Positions 37,697 to 45,349 of a stretch of 45,735 nt of DNA are shown one piece after another. Position 1 is the stretch's first letter. Each line of letters opens with the position of its first letter. Both the position numbers and the translations under genes were made by a program. Source of the stretch: Peptostreptococcus anaerobius VPI 4330 = DSM 2949 (lineage in GTDB: Bacteria; Bacillota; Clostridia; Peptostreptococcales; Peptostreptococcaceae); contig NZ_KB906617.1 of the NCBI RefSeq assembly GCF_000381525.1, positions 1-45,735 on the forward strand, given 5' to 3'. The notes under the pieces were generated by a model. The model saw only the letters and a list, made by a program, of their open reading frames with translations, was not told where the DNA came from and searched no databases.

Positions 37697-37786
37697 ATGA
37701 ATGCTATTTTATATTCATTGAAAACAGAGCAAGATATAATAAACACTCCTTTTTCCTACATTCTTAATACTTTTATGCTTTCTTAA
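37697..37786 (+). CDS. Possible 29-residue peptide
   Basis: ATG at 37697 follows TGGAGGAAG at a good distance and opens MNAILYSLKTEQDIINTPFS and nine more residues to a TAA. The peptide is not recognised. It may be a remnant of another gene. The interval 37580-37696 before it is AT-rich and holds nothing else I recognise. Confidence 0.3.
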   Translation: MNAILYSLKTEQDIINTPFSYILNTFMLS

Positions 37787-37842
37787 ACATTTAACTAACC
37801 AATTAAATAGAATTAAAGGAAGATCAAGTTTCTTCCGTTTTA

Positions 37843-37883
37843 GAGGACTTCTTATGCCTATGTGCAGGAGTCCTCCTTTTTTT
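37843..37883 (+). terminator. Terminator-like hairpin before the sigma-like gene
   Basis: The stem GAGGACT / AGTCCTC (37843-37849, 37869-37875) is followed by CTTTTTTTG. It probably ends the cargo transcript, and lies about 45 bp before the start of the sigma-like gene. Confidence 0.75.
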
Positions 37884-37926
37884 GCCTGAAAACAAGCAGA
37901 CAAAAAAAGAAATGGAGGAAGCATAT

Positions 37927-38337
37927 ATGCCAAAAGAATATTACCTTTATGTCAGAGGGCAAAAGGTCAAAGTCAGCGAGCAGATATACAAAGTCTACTG
38001 GCGAGAAAGAGAACACGAGAAGTATTTAGAGCAGGTGGACAGAAAAAACCACTTGCTCTTTTTTTCATCATTGGATCACGATGGACACTTTGTAGATAAT
38101 ATTGTTGATGAAAGTGTAGATGTAGAAAAGATTGTTGAAACACAGATGATGATTGAAGCAGTCAGAAATGCTATATCAAGGCTCAATGCAGAAGAAAGAG
38201 ATATTATTGAACGCTTGTATTTCAATGATGAAACGGTTCGCTCAGTGGCAAAGCTCAAAAGTATTACTCATCCGGCTTTAATCAAAAGAAGAAACAAAAT
38301 TCTTGAAAAGCTGAAAAAATTCATCGAAGAACTTTAG
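37927..38337 (+). CDS. Sigma-70-like factor with region 4 HTH
   Basis: In this 136-residue protein the C-terminal part (about 80-136) is a sigma region 4-like HTH (AISRLNAEERDIIERLYFNDETVRSVAK, then SITHPALIKRRNKILEKL). The N-terminal part (YYLYVRGQKVKVSEQIYKVYWREREHEKYL) is the typical opening of ICE ORF7-type regulators of Tn916-like elements. The ATG at 37927 follows ATGGAGGAAGC; a longer frame from 37882 has no site. Located before the recombinase, it probably controls expression of the right-end or transfer genes. Confidence 0.82.
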   Translation: MPKEYYLYVRGQKVKVSEQIYKVYWREREHEKYLEQVDRKNHLLFFSSLDHDGHFVDNIVDESVDVEKIVETQMMIEAVRNAISRLNAEERDIIERLYFNDETVRSVAKLKSITHPALIKRRNKILEKLKKFIEEL

Positions 38338-38350
38338 AACTTCGGTAACC

Positions 38351-38405
38351 AAAGGGGTCAAATTTTCCTTATGTAAAGTGAAGGGGAGTTTGACCTCCTT
38401 TACTT
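38351..38405 (+). terminator. Terminator after the sigma-like gene
   Basis: The stem AAAGGGGTCAAA / TTTGACCTCCTTT (38351-38362, 38389-38401; one bulge) lies 14 bp after the stop codon and ends in an interrupted T run (TTTACTTTATT). Confidence 0.6.
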
Positions 38406-38449
38406 TATTCAATAAGAGAGAAGCCTGCTTATGGCAAATAGGAAAATGT

Positions 38450-38790
38450 AAAGAAAATAATCCCTTTCAAATATTGATCTTTGACAACTGAATAGACCAA
38501 GGTAGGACTTTATCTACTTGTGGAGAATTATGACTTACGCCATGATCTTTCTGCTGAAAGCAATTTCGGTTCTATGAATACTGGGTTAGCCAAGGATACA
38601 AGAAAGTGAGCGATAAATAAGAATACATAAAAAACAGAGGTGGCAATCTGTTCGGTGATACAAGTAGTGATAATGATACTTCAATAGTTTAAGCCGGCTC
38701 GTCTTAATAAGGGGCGGAGGTGAGATTCCTATGTTGCTGCCAAGCACCTACCAATGTCATAAAACTTAAAAATGATTTTTAACGAGGAGG
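38450..38790 (+). ncRNA. Candidate structured RNA or leader region before the recombinase
   Basis: About 340 bp without a long ORF lie between the sigma-like and recombinase genes. Local hairpins can be drawn: AGGTAG / CTACTT near 38500, CTTTC / GAAAG near 38550, AACAGA / TCTGTT (38633-38638, 38647-38652), and GGAGGTG / CACCTACC near 38718-38752. The base composition is richer in GC than surrounding spacers. It contains the 15-codon ORF at 38530. It could be a regulatory RNA, an attenuator for the recombinase, or a protein-binding region. No Rfam family is recognised. Confidence 0.4.
38530..38577 (+). CDS. Possible 15-residue hydrophobic leader peptide
   Basis: ATG at 38530 follows TGGAG by five bases (site 38521-38525) and encodes MTYAMIFLLKAISVL, then TGA. 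Short hydrophobic peptides in front of structured leaders are typical of ribosome-stalling attenuators. Could also be a chance ORF. Confidence 0.35.
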   Translation: MTYAMIFLLKAISVL

Positions 38791-38797
38791 GTTTAGA

Positions 38798-38944
38798 ATG
38801 AATAACGAATTACTAAAATATAGCCTCCAATTATCTATGCTATCTATCTTGCTGTCCAAACATTTACTAAATGATATTGAATACAGGAAGATAAAGTTAA
38901 AACTGATGAAAAAGTACAACATTTCAACAGAATTATATTTATAA
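38798..38944 (+). CDS. Small SHOCT-like protein (48 residues)
   Basis: This 48-residue protein, opening MNNELLKYSLQLSMLSILLS, ends with a segment DIEYRKIKLKLMKKYNISTE that resembles the short C-terminal SHOCT-type motif (helix with I..EYR.IK..LM.KY). ATG after AACGAGGAGGGTTTAGA. Its position just before the recombinase is like that of small excision or regulatory proteins in related elements. Function unknown; it may be a recombination directionality factor, but that is a guess. Confidence 0.6.
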   Translation: MNNELLKYSLQLSMLSILLSKHLLNDIEYRKIKLKLMKKYNISTELYL

Positions 38945-38957
38945 TGTTTTGCAAGTG

Positions 38958-38966
38958 TGGTATAAT
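38958..38966 (+). promoter_or_regulatory. Extended -10 promoter of the recombinase
   Basis: TGGTATAAT (TG at 38958-38959, TATAAT at 38961-38966) lies about 40 bp before the recombinase start and right after the small ORF. In the circle this promoter would read through the recombinase across the att site into the left-end genes. Confidence 0.55.
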
Positions 38967-39005
38967 AAGACTGCATAGAAAGATACAAAAAAGGAGGCGG
39001 ATGCA

Positions 39006-40838
39006 GTGAAGAAAGATGTAAAAGTTATTAAAGGTGATACCACACTAAAAAGAACTGCATCAGGCTGTGTTGAACGCTCTATAAAGAGAGTGGCAGCTTA
39101 TTGCAGAGTTAGTACGGATACCGAAGATCAGATTAACAGATATAATTCTCAGGTAGAACACTACACAGAATTTATACAGAAGAATAACGAGTGGACTCTT
39201 GCCGGAATATATGCTGACGAAGCGATAACAGGAACACAGGTTGATCGAAGAATTGACTTTCAAAGGTTGATAAATGACTGTATAAATGGCGATATAGATA
39301 TGATAATTACAAAGTCTATATCAAGATTTGCGAGAAATACATTAGATACCTTGAAGTATGTAAGAAAGCTGAAAGAATTTAATGTTGCAGTCTTTTTTGA
39401 AGAAGAAAACATAAACACCTTAACAATGGACGGTGAGTTGCTTTTAACAATTTTAAGTTCAGTTGCTCAACAGGAAGTAGAGAACATTTCAGCCAATGTC
39501 AAAAAAGGTTTGAGAATGAAGATGGAAAGAGGAGAAATGGTCGGCTTTCAAGGGTGTTTAGGCTATGACTATGATCCGGAAACTAAAAGCATTTCTATCA
39601 ATGAAAAAGAAGCTGAGATTGTAAGATATATTTTCAGAAGATACATTGAAGGTGTTGGCGGTATGGTAATTTCCAGAGAACTGGAAGAACAAGGATATTT
39701 ATCGCCAAGAGGAAATAAAAGATGGACTGAAACAACTGTTTTAGGAATCATAAAAAACGAAAAATATAAAGGGGATCTTATGATGGGAAAGACCTATACG
39801 GTTGATCCTATTTCAAAGAGAAGATTGGACAATTATGGAGAACAGGATAAGTTTTATATAGAAAACCATCACGAGCCAATCATTTCAGAAGAAGTTTTTG
39901 AAAAAGCTCAAGGTATTAGATTGAGAAGGTCAAAAAACAGAAATACTGTTGCCAATAATGGTGGTAAAAGAGAAAAGTATTCAAGAAAATATGCTTTTAG
40001 CAGTATGCTTGAATGTGGATTTTGCGGTCATAATCTTTCAAGAAGAAATTGGCATTCAAGTTCAGAATATACAAAAGTTATATGGCAGTGTGTCAATGCT
40101 ACTAAAAACGGAAAGAAGTATTGTCCGCATAGCAAAGGAATTGAGGAAGAAGCTATTGAAAAAGCATTTATGGAAAGCTACCGTCAGGTATGCCATAATA
40201 ATGTGGAAATTACCAATGAATTCCTTAAAACTGTGGAAGAAGAATTGAAAGACAACAGTTTAGCTAAAGATCTGAAGAAGATTACAAATCAACTTGATAA
40301 GGTACTAAAAAAAGAGAAGGATCTTGTTGAGTTAAGGCTGAATGAGTCAATCAGCATGGATATATATCAGGACAAGTATAATGAAATAGCTATTAGTAAA
40401 GAGAAACTACTTGCAGAAAAGAGGACTTTAGAGGTAACACTTACCGATGAAAAAGCATTGAAGAAAAGGCTTGAGGGATTTAAAAAAATACTTGAGTCCA
40501 ATAAATACCTTGAGAAATTTGATAGAGCTGTATTTGAAAGTATAGTAGATAAAATCATCATTGGGGGAACTAACGATGAAGGAGAAATTGATCCTGCAAT
40601 GATTACTATCATATATAAGACTGGTAAAAAAGACTCTCAGGACGGAAGGTTATTTAAGAGTAGAAGAAAAAATGCAAAGGAAGTTAATGAGGAAACTGAC
40701 AACAAATTGTATCCTCAATCAAGCGACGAGGTTAATAATTTGTGTTCCTATCATATGGACAACACATGTAGAGACAGTAGCTCTGTTGTCCAAACTAAAT
40801 ACAGAACATCATTTAGATATAGAAATAGGGGAAGATGA
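39006..40838 (+). CDS. Large serine recombinase (ICE integrase)
   Basis: This 610-residue site-specific recombinase has a catalytic domain at residues 26-175 with Ser36 in AAYCRVSTD. The recombinase DNA-binding domain spans about 190-310. A zinc ribbon (CGFCG and CVNATKNGKKYC) lies near 338-375, and a long coiled coil at about 400-490. It cuts attP and host rlmD at a short core. The GTG at 39006 follows AAGGAGGCGG. The frame continues 69 bp past the att core into host rlmD DNA, so its last 23 residues are target-encoded. In the circle the frame would instead enter the left end and end at 1711. Intact and likely active. Confidence 0.9.
   Translation: MKKDVKVIKGDTTLKRTASGCVERSIKRVAAYCRVSTDTEDQINRYNSQVEHYTEFIQKNNEWTLAGIYADEAITGTQVDRRIDFQRLINDCINGDIDMIITKSISRFARNTLDTLKYVRKLKEFNVAVFFEEENINTLTMDGELLLTILSSVAQQEVENISANVKKGLRMKMERGEMVGFQGCLGYDYDPETKSISINEKEAEIVRYIFRRYIEGVGGMVISRELEEQGYLSPRGNKRWTETTVLGIIKNEKYKGDLMMGKTYTVDPISKRRLDNYGEQDKFYIENHHEPIISEEVFEKAQGIRLRRSKNRNTVANNGGKREKYSRKYAFSSMLECGFCGHNLSRRNWHSSSEYTKVIWQCVNATKNGKKYCPHSKGIEEEAIEKAFMESYRQVCHNNVEITNEFLKTVEEELKDNSLAKDLKKITNQLDKVLKKEKDLVELRLNESISMDIYQDKYNEIAISKEKLLAEKRTLEVTLTDEKALKKRLEGFKKILESNKYLEKFDRAVFESIVDKIIIGGTNDEGEIDPAMITIIYKTGKKDSQDGRLFKSRRKNAKEVNEETDNKLYPQSSDEVNNLCSYHMDNTCRDSSSVVQTKYRTSFRYRNRGR
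40765..40773 (+). other. attR core of the ICE
   Basis: CATGTAGAG matches the attL core CATGTGGAG at 1515-1523. The 3' part of rlmD follows immediately and reads HVETVALLSKL. The core overlaps the recombinase gene. Confidence 0.8.
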
Positions 40839-41076
40839 ATTATCTGAAATTGACTTTTCAAAAGACGCAACTTATGGAGAAATTAAAAAGTATGTGTTAG
40901 ATAAATACGGACTAAAAGTTTCAAGCCTATATATTGCACAAATAAAAAGGAAACATGGTCTAATAGAGAGAGAAAATTATAATTTTAGTAAGAAAGAAAA
41001 TCAAAGAGTGCCAAATTGCCCAGAAGAAAAAGAAAAAGCAATCGAAGATGCTTTAGAGCATTTTGGAATGATTTAA
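40765..41076 (+). pseudogene. rlmD: Displaced 3' end of rlmD (C-terminal extension domain), copy A
   Basis: In frame with the att core the sequence reads HVETVALLSKL and on to a stop at 41074-41076, about 103 residues ending ALEHFGMI. This is the extended C-terminus seen in many clostridial RumA proteins, beyond the end of E. coli RlmD. It has no start codon or ribosome binding site of its own. On excision of the ICE it would rejoin 192-1519 and restore a protein of about 546 residues. The domain has a helix-rich pattern with YIAQIK and EREHYN-like motifs and an unknown role. Confidence 0.85.
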
Positions 41077-41436
41077 ATAATATCTAAGATTGAAAATTTA
41101 AAAATTAAGACTTAAAAACTTTAAGATTAAAAAGATATGTACTTCTTATATAACCTAAGAAGATTAATTGAAAATCAGGGGAACGATGATGGTAAAATAA
41201 AAAATTTTAACAACTAAAGAAGAATTAGGCATTATTGCCAAAGAGGTTTTTATGAAGTTAAAAATACTGAAAAAGACTTGTTAGAATTGAAAATTTTAGA
41301 TCATTGTGCGGGGTTTCGTGTCATAATAGTGATAGAGGCAAATAGTTATGTAAATATAAAGAGTTCAAGACTTCTACCAAAGTTTAAAACTCAAAAATTA
41401 AATAGTTGGTGTGCTGCTTAGAGTAACCATTTTGAT
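41077..41436 (+). other. AT-rich spacer after rlmD copy A; no intact gene
   Basis: Several short ORFs are visible (for example MYFLYNLRRLIENQG from 41135), none with a good start site and none recognised. The stretch is probably decayed DNA of an older insertion and may contain the left end of the IS3 element, whose orfA end is readable from about 41437. Confidence 0.4.
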
Positions 41437-42382
41437 AATGTGGATGCGAAACAAAAAGAGATAATCAGACTTCGTAAAAAATTGAAACAGGTTGAAATGG
41501 AGAATGATATTTTAAAGCAAGCTGCACTACTGTTAGGCAAAAAATAGACCTCATTATCTCGAACCGAGATAAATATAGCATTAGTGCAATGTGTAGACTA
41601 CTTGGGGTCACAAGAAGTTTAGTCTATTATCATTTGAACAAAGAAAAAGATGTGAAATTAGATGAAGATGAAAAACTAATAGAAGAAATAAAAGAAATAT
41701 TCAGAAGAAGTAGAAACAACTACGGAACACGCAAAATAAAAAAAAACTAGGGAAAATTGGATATAAAATATCGAGAAGAAAAATAGGACGAATAATGAAG
41801 AAAAATGGCCTAGTCTCAAACTATACAGTAGCACAATATAAAGTAATAAGATCCAAATGCAACGAAGAAGACATCCCTAACCTTTTAAATAGATAATTTG
41901 ACAATAGAGACTATTTAGAAGCAATAGTAAGCGACCTAACATATGTAAGAGTAGGAAAAACATGGAATTATATATGTTTAATAATAGACTTAAACAGCCG
42001 TGAAATAATAGGATACTCATCAGGTAAAAACAAAGATGCAAATCTAGTAGCAGAAGCATTTTACTCAATAAGGCAGCCACTAAATCGTATAAAAATATTT
42101 CACACAGACAGAGGAAGAGAATTTAAAAATATAAAAATAGAAGAAATATTAAAGGTATTTGGGATAAAAAGATCGCTAAGTAAAAAAGGAAGCCCATATG
42201 ATAACGGAGTAAGCGAAGCAGTCAATAAAGTAATGAAGACAGAATTCATATATCAGGAGAACTTTACTAATTTCCAAGAACTTAATCTAAAATTAGCAGA
42301 ATACGTATATTGGTATAATAACCTAAGAATTCATGGATCTTTAGGATATAAAACACCAGTAGAATATAGAAAAGCAGAATAA
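41437..42382 (+). pseudogene. IS3-family (IS150-like) transposase, decayed
   Basis: 41437-41547 encodes the end of OrfA ([26 protein letters not shown]). OrfB can be read from about 41548 with the IS3 HTH_21 region (RLLGVTRSLVYYHLNK). The catalytic core has SDLTYVRV (Asp), FHTDRGREF (Asp) and SEAVNKVMKTE (Glu). It is broken by a frameshift at the A run near 41738-41746 and by a stop at 41894-41896 (TAA where CAA is expected). It therefore cannot act by itself. The final WYNNLRIHGSLGYKTPVEY is typical of the family. A large palindrome follows directly. Confidence 0.88.
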
Positions 42383-42521
42383 AAAGCTCTGGAAGTTTCA
42401 TAAATTAAATAAAATATATGAACAGACTGTCAAGGGCAAATTTCAACGAAATTTGGGCGAAGCCTTTACCCTTGATTGTCTGAGAATATATTTTATAATC
42501 TAAAGAAACTTTCAAGCTTGA
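42383..42521. repeat. Large imperfect palindrome (about 139 bp)
   Basis: The left arm (GGAAGTTTC..., ATAAAATATAT..., AGACTGTCAAGGG, 42391-42437) pairs with the right arm (CCCTTGATTGTCT..., ATATATTTTAT, GAAACTTTC, near 42469-42515) over about 50 bp with some mismatches. The outer AAGCT is also repeated on both sides. The loop holds the smaller repeat TTTCAACGAAA. It could be a MITE-like element, the end of the IS3 copy, or a strong terminator. Confidence 0.7.
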
Positions 42522-42780
42522 TAATGTTCGGTTATAAATTGTCTAAAAAATGGTTGCCATTCCATGTATTTGGGTTCATTAGAAGAATGCCGAGCAATGG
42601 GTAACATGACGCTGATGTGTTTATACACAAAAAAGCTACACGTGCGTTGGCTGACAACAGGGAGCTAAGTAAATTAACACCAGCTAAAATGTTTGACGCT
42701 ATTAATAAATGACAAGTATATGAAATTGGTTTTACCTAGTTTAAAAAAGAAATTATAATGAAAATATGGAGGCTAAGAAT
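42522..42780 (+). other. Spacer with a possible gene remnant
   Basis: No intact gene. 42639-42710 can be read as RALADNRELSKLTPAKMFDAIN and a stop, which looks like the end of a real protein (possibly a transposase), but no start and no family are recognised. The GGAGG at 42768-42772 is the ribosome binding site of the next gene. Confidence 0.35.
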
Positions 42781-43260
<480 letters not shown>

Positions 43261-43268
43261 TTACAGTC

Positions 43269-43333
43269 GATATGTTCCTACAAACGAGAGCCAATCTTTG
43301 ATATGTTTCCATCTACGAGCGTGGATATGTTCC
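43269..43333 (+). repeat. Three short direct repeats before rlmD copy B
   Basis: GATATGTTCC (43269), GATATGTTTCC (43300) and GATATGTTCC (43324) lie at 31- and 24-bp intervals just before the rlmD-like tail. They could be recombinase or regulator sites of the lost element, or chance. Confidence 0.4.
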
Positions 43334-43347
43334 CCATAACCATAGGG

Positions 43348-43656
43348 GTTGAGACAGTAGCGCTTTTGTCCAAACTTGATGTCGATAAGCATATAAATAT
43401 TGAAATTGAGCTGGATGAGCTTGATTTGACAAGTGCTGAAAGTAAGGCAACATATGCTCAAATCAAAGAATATGTTTGGAATAAATTTGAATTAAAAGTT
43501 TCGACGTTATATATTGCACAGATAAAAAAGAAATGTGGAATAGAATTACGAGAACATTACAACAAGTCTAAAAAGGAGAAACAAATTATTCCACAGTGTA
43601 CACCTGAAAAAGAAGAAGCCATCATGGATGCTTTGAGACACTTCAAAATGATTTAA
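43348..43656 (+). pseudogene. rlmD: Second, different copy of the rlmD 3' end, copy B
   Basis: The frame reads VETVALLSKLDVDKHINIEI and on to ALRHFKMI and a stop, about 102 residues. It is homologous to copy A (40765-41076) but clearly diverged, so it is not a recent duplication. Upstream of the VET point the sequence is not rlmD, as expected for the right end of another element using the same target codon. It has no start of its own. It may be the original chromosomal end or one carried in by another ICE. Confidence 0.85.
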
Positions 43657-43685
43657 TAGAAAAGAATGACAGCATATGACTTTCT

Positions 43686-43751
43686 GCATTTATTACATTC
43701 CTACTTGGTATAGGAACAGCTATTATTCCTTTCTTGCAAGGTATCAATTAG
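43686..43751 (+). pseudogene. CD1845-like gene remnant with internal deletion
   Basis: The frame reads AFITFLLGIGTA and then directly PFLQGIN and a stop. It is like the ICE protein at 1718-1999 with the middle 50 residues removed. It shows that an element with the same left end once followed rlmD copy B. Confidence 0.7.
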
Positions 43752-43809
43752 AAAATAGGCTCAATATAAAGATTGATAGGATCATTTTTATATTTAAAGG
43801 AGCGTTGAA

Positions 43810-44121
43810 ATGATTGATAAAATCAACAAAAAATTTTGGGATAAATTTGCTAAGTTGTATTCCCCTTTTATGAAAAAAGATAAAGAGATTTATGAAAAAG
43901 TTTGTGAATATCTTAGTCCTCATTTGAATAAAGATATGTAGGTGCTTGAACTTGCTTGTGGAGTAAGACCTTTCTTATTTGATAAATTCGATATTACAAA
44001 TCATAAGAATTACAAGTTGTTGGAAGATTATGATAAGAAAAACTTGTTTGATGTAGAAGAGTTTTTGAAAAACAGAGATAAAATAAAAATAAATAGGAAC
44101 AGTTTGATTACAAGATTATGA
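43810..44121 (+). pseudogene. Chimeric remnant: SAM methyltransferase start joined to VirD4 tail
   Basis: ATG 43810 (site AAAGGAG) opens MIDKINKKFWDKFAKLYSPF and runs to a TAG at 43939-43941. The same frame continues as VLELACG, the beginning of a class I methyltransferase motif. It is then fused at about 43963 in frame to VRPFLFDKFDITNHKNYKLL, the end of VirD4 (compare 5808-5971), with a stop at 44119-44121. A deletion has joined two genes of an older ICE. The remaining ORF after the stop has no start. Confidence 0.75.
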
Positions 44122-44167
44122 ATTAACGTTAGGATAAAAATATTTTTGGTATAATATCTATATTTAA
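44086..44167 (+). repeat. Direct repeat, copy 1 (VirD4 end and promoter)
   Basis: About 80 bp containing the last codons of the VirD4 remnant (NSLITRL) and a downstream TATAAT are repeated with changes at 45349-45432. The two copies bracket the SAP and DUF3847 genes. Confidence 0.7.
44147..44155 (+). promoter_or_regulatory. Extended -10 promoter upstream of the SAP-domain gene
   Basis: TGGTATAAT (44147-44155) lies about 180 bp before the SAP-domain gene. The interval 44122-44337 holds no gene that I recognise. The element itself is part of the 80-bp direct repeat. Confidence 0.45.
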
Positions 44168-44337
44168 ACCTTTTGTAGGAATATATTTAAGAAACCAACA
44201 AAAACTGTATTTTAAAGATTTGAATGAATCACTTAATTGTGAAGAAGCAAGTCATGTTCAGGTGTTATGAAAATAATGAAATAGATAAATTGGAGTAGCC
44301 TATTCATATATTTAGATCTTTTCGAAAGGATAAAACA

Positions 44338-44955
44338 ATGATAGAAAGTAGACCTAAGTTTGATAAAATCACATCGTTTGATGAGTTTAATAAATACTAT
44401 TGGTATCGTGAAGAACTTTCACAGATATGCAAGTTATTAGGATTAGAATATAGAGGTACAAAACAAGAACTCACTTATATTATTGAGCAGTACTTTAAGG
44501 GTGATGTGATTAAAAAGTCATCAATAAAAAACATAAAGAAACAAGTTGATTATATTACTTTAGATATGCCTTTACTTGAGTGTGGATTTTCCTTTAATTC
44601 AAAATTCAGAGAATATTTTTCTGTTGTAACAGGTGTTTTGCCTTTCAAATTTACCGCAGATATGGCAACGGCTTGGAGAAAAGTGAAAAGACAAAATGAT
44701 TTGAGTTTTACAATTCAAGATATGCTCAAAGTTTATTATGGAAAATCAGATTATGCTAAGTATGATAATTCGGTTTGTCAATGGAATCAATTTTTAAAGG
44801 ATTTTTGTGCAGACGAAATTAGTCGTAACTACTCTAATAAAATACAAGTAGCTGCAATTCTTTGGAAAGAAGCCAGAGATTCAAAAAACAAAAAAGTTTA
44901 TTCACGAGAACTTATAAAAAAATATGAGGATAAAATAGAAGACTATCACAAGTAA
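44338..44955 (+). CDS. SAP-domain protein with DUF6434-like region
   Basis: In this 205-residue protein, residues 15-55 form a SAP-like helix-loop-helix (EELSQICKLLGLEYRGTKQELTYII), a motif that binds DNA. Residues 75-190 resemble DUF6434 (LLECGFSFNSKFREYF, MATAWRKVKRQNDLSFTIQDML, QWNQFLKDFCAD, AAILWKEAR). Start ATG after AAAGGAT. Genes like this are small accessory genes of chromosomal and mobile DNA; the role is unknown. It is intact, unlike the ICE remnants upstream, and lies between direct repeats, which marks it as a separate insertion. Confidence 0.75.
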   Translation: MIESRPKFDKITSFDEFNKYYWYREELSQICKLLGLEYRGTKQELTYIIEQYFKGDVIKKSSIKNIKKQVDYITLDMPLLECGFSFNSKFREYFSVVTGVLPFKFTADMATAWRKVKRQNDLSFTIQDMLKVYYGKSDYAKYDNSVCQWNQFLKDFCADEISRNYSNKIQVAAILWKEARDSKNKKVYSRELIKKYEDKIEDYHK

Positions 44956-45003
44956 ACAGAAACTATTTTTTTGAATGAAAAAAATTAATACAGATAGATG
45001 TTA

Positions 45004-45037
45004 GGCGATAGAAGTTAAAAACTCTATCGTCTTTTTT
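45004..45037 (+). terminator. Terminator-like hairpin before the DUF3847 gene
   Basis: The stem GGCGATAG / CTATCGTC (45004-45011, 45024-45031) is the same as at 2026-2050, followed by TTTTTTATTGC and then AAAAAAGGAG and the start codon. Confidence 0.65.
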
Positions 45038-45058
45038 ATTGCAAAAAAGGAGTTATCT

Positions 45059-45349
45059 ATGAAAAAATTAGAACAAATAAGACAAGAATCAAAAGAAATA
45101 AAAGATAAAATTGATGATACAGAAGAAAGATTAAGGCAACTAAAAAATCAAGAACAAAAGATATTAAAACAAGACATAGTGAAAAGAAGAAAAGAAAGAA
45201 CTCATAGACTCATAACAAGAGGAGCAATCTTAGAAAGCCTTATAGAAAATGCAGAAGAATTAACAGAGGAAGAAATAAAAATCCTACTAGAAGAAGCAAC
45301 CAATACAAAAGAATTTAAAGAAACATTAAAAATAATGAGAGAAAATTAA
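45059..45349 (+). CDS. DUF3847-family small coiled-coil protein
   Basis: This 96-residue protein is nearly all helix and charged (EQIRQESKEIKDKIDDTEERLRQLKNQ). The conserved region RTHRLITRGAILESLIENAEELTEEEIK is that of DUF3847 proteins found on plasmids and ICEs, where they resemble MobC-like accessory proteins. ATG 45059 after AAAAAAGGAGTTATCT. It carries the same upstream hairpin as repA of the main ICE, so it comes from a related element. Function unknown. Confidence 0.78.
   Translation: MKKLEQIRQESKEIKDKIDDTEERLRQLKNQEQKILKQDIVKRRKERTHRLITRGAILESLIENAEELTEEEIKILLEEATNTKEFKETLKIMREN

Larger units (their letters stand above)
1520..40769 (+). mobile_element. Integrative and conjugative element (about 39.3 kb) inserted in rlmD
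   Basis: The element is bounded by matching cores in rlmD (CATGTGGAG left, CATGTAGAG right) and splits that gene into a 5' part at 192-1523 and a 3' part at 40765-41076. It encodes a large serine recombinase at its right end, a relaxase with MobC, a VirD4 coupling protein, VirB4, VirB6-like, PrgI and CHAP-hydrolase channel parts, and replication proteins (RepA, DnaC-like, two SSBs, topoisomerase III). The gene order resembles the Clostridium difficile CTn / Tn1549-type group, but with a serine rather than a tyrosine recombinase. The cargo is a TetR-controlled ECF/ABC transporter operon. Everything needed for self-transfer appears intact. The ends are inferred from att comparison, not from an empty site. 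Confidence 0.9.

Noticed and set aside
39949-40248. 99-codon plus-strand ORF in the recombinase gene
   Set aside because: Overlaps the zinc ribbon and coiled coil of the recombinase, no site, no family; a chance frame.
40672-41076. 134-codon ORF with an ATG at 40672
   Set aside because: The first 31 codons are the recombinase gene in another frame and have no ribosome binding site. Only the part from 40765 is rlmD; it is treated as a displaced gene end.
41877-42080. 67-codon minus-strand ORF in the IS3 remnant
   Set aside because: Leucine-rich shadow of the transposase catalytic core, without a start site.
43303-43656. 117-codon ORF with an ATG at 43303 as a new gene
   Set aside because: No ribosome binding site; the part from 43348 is an rlmD tail and the upstream part is not conserved coding sequence.
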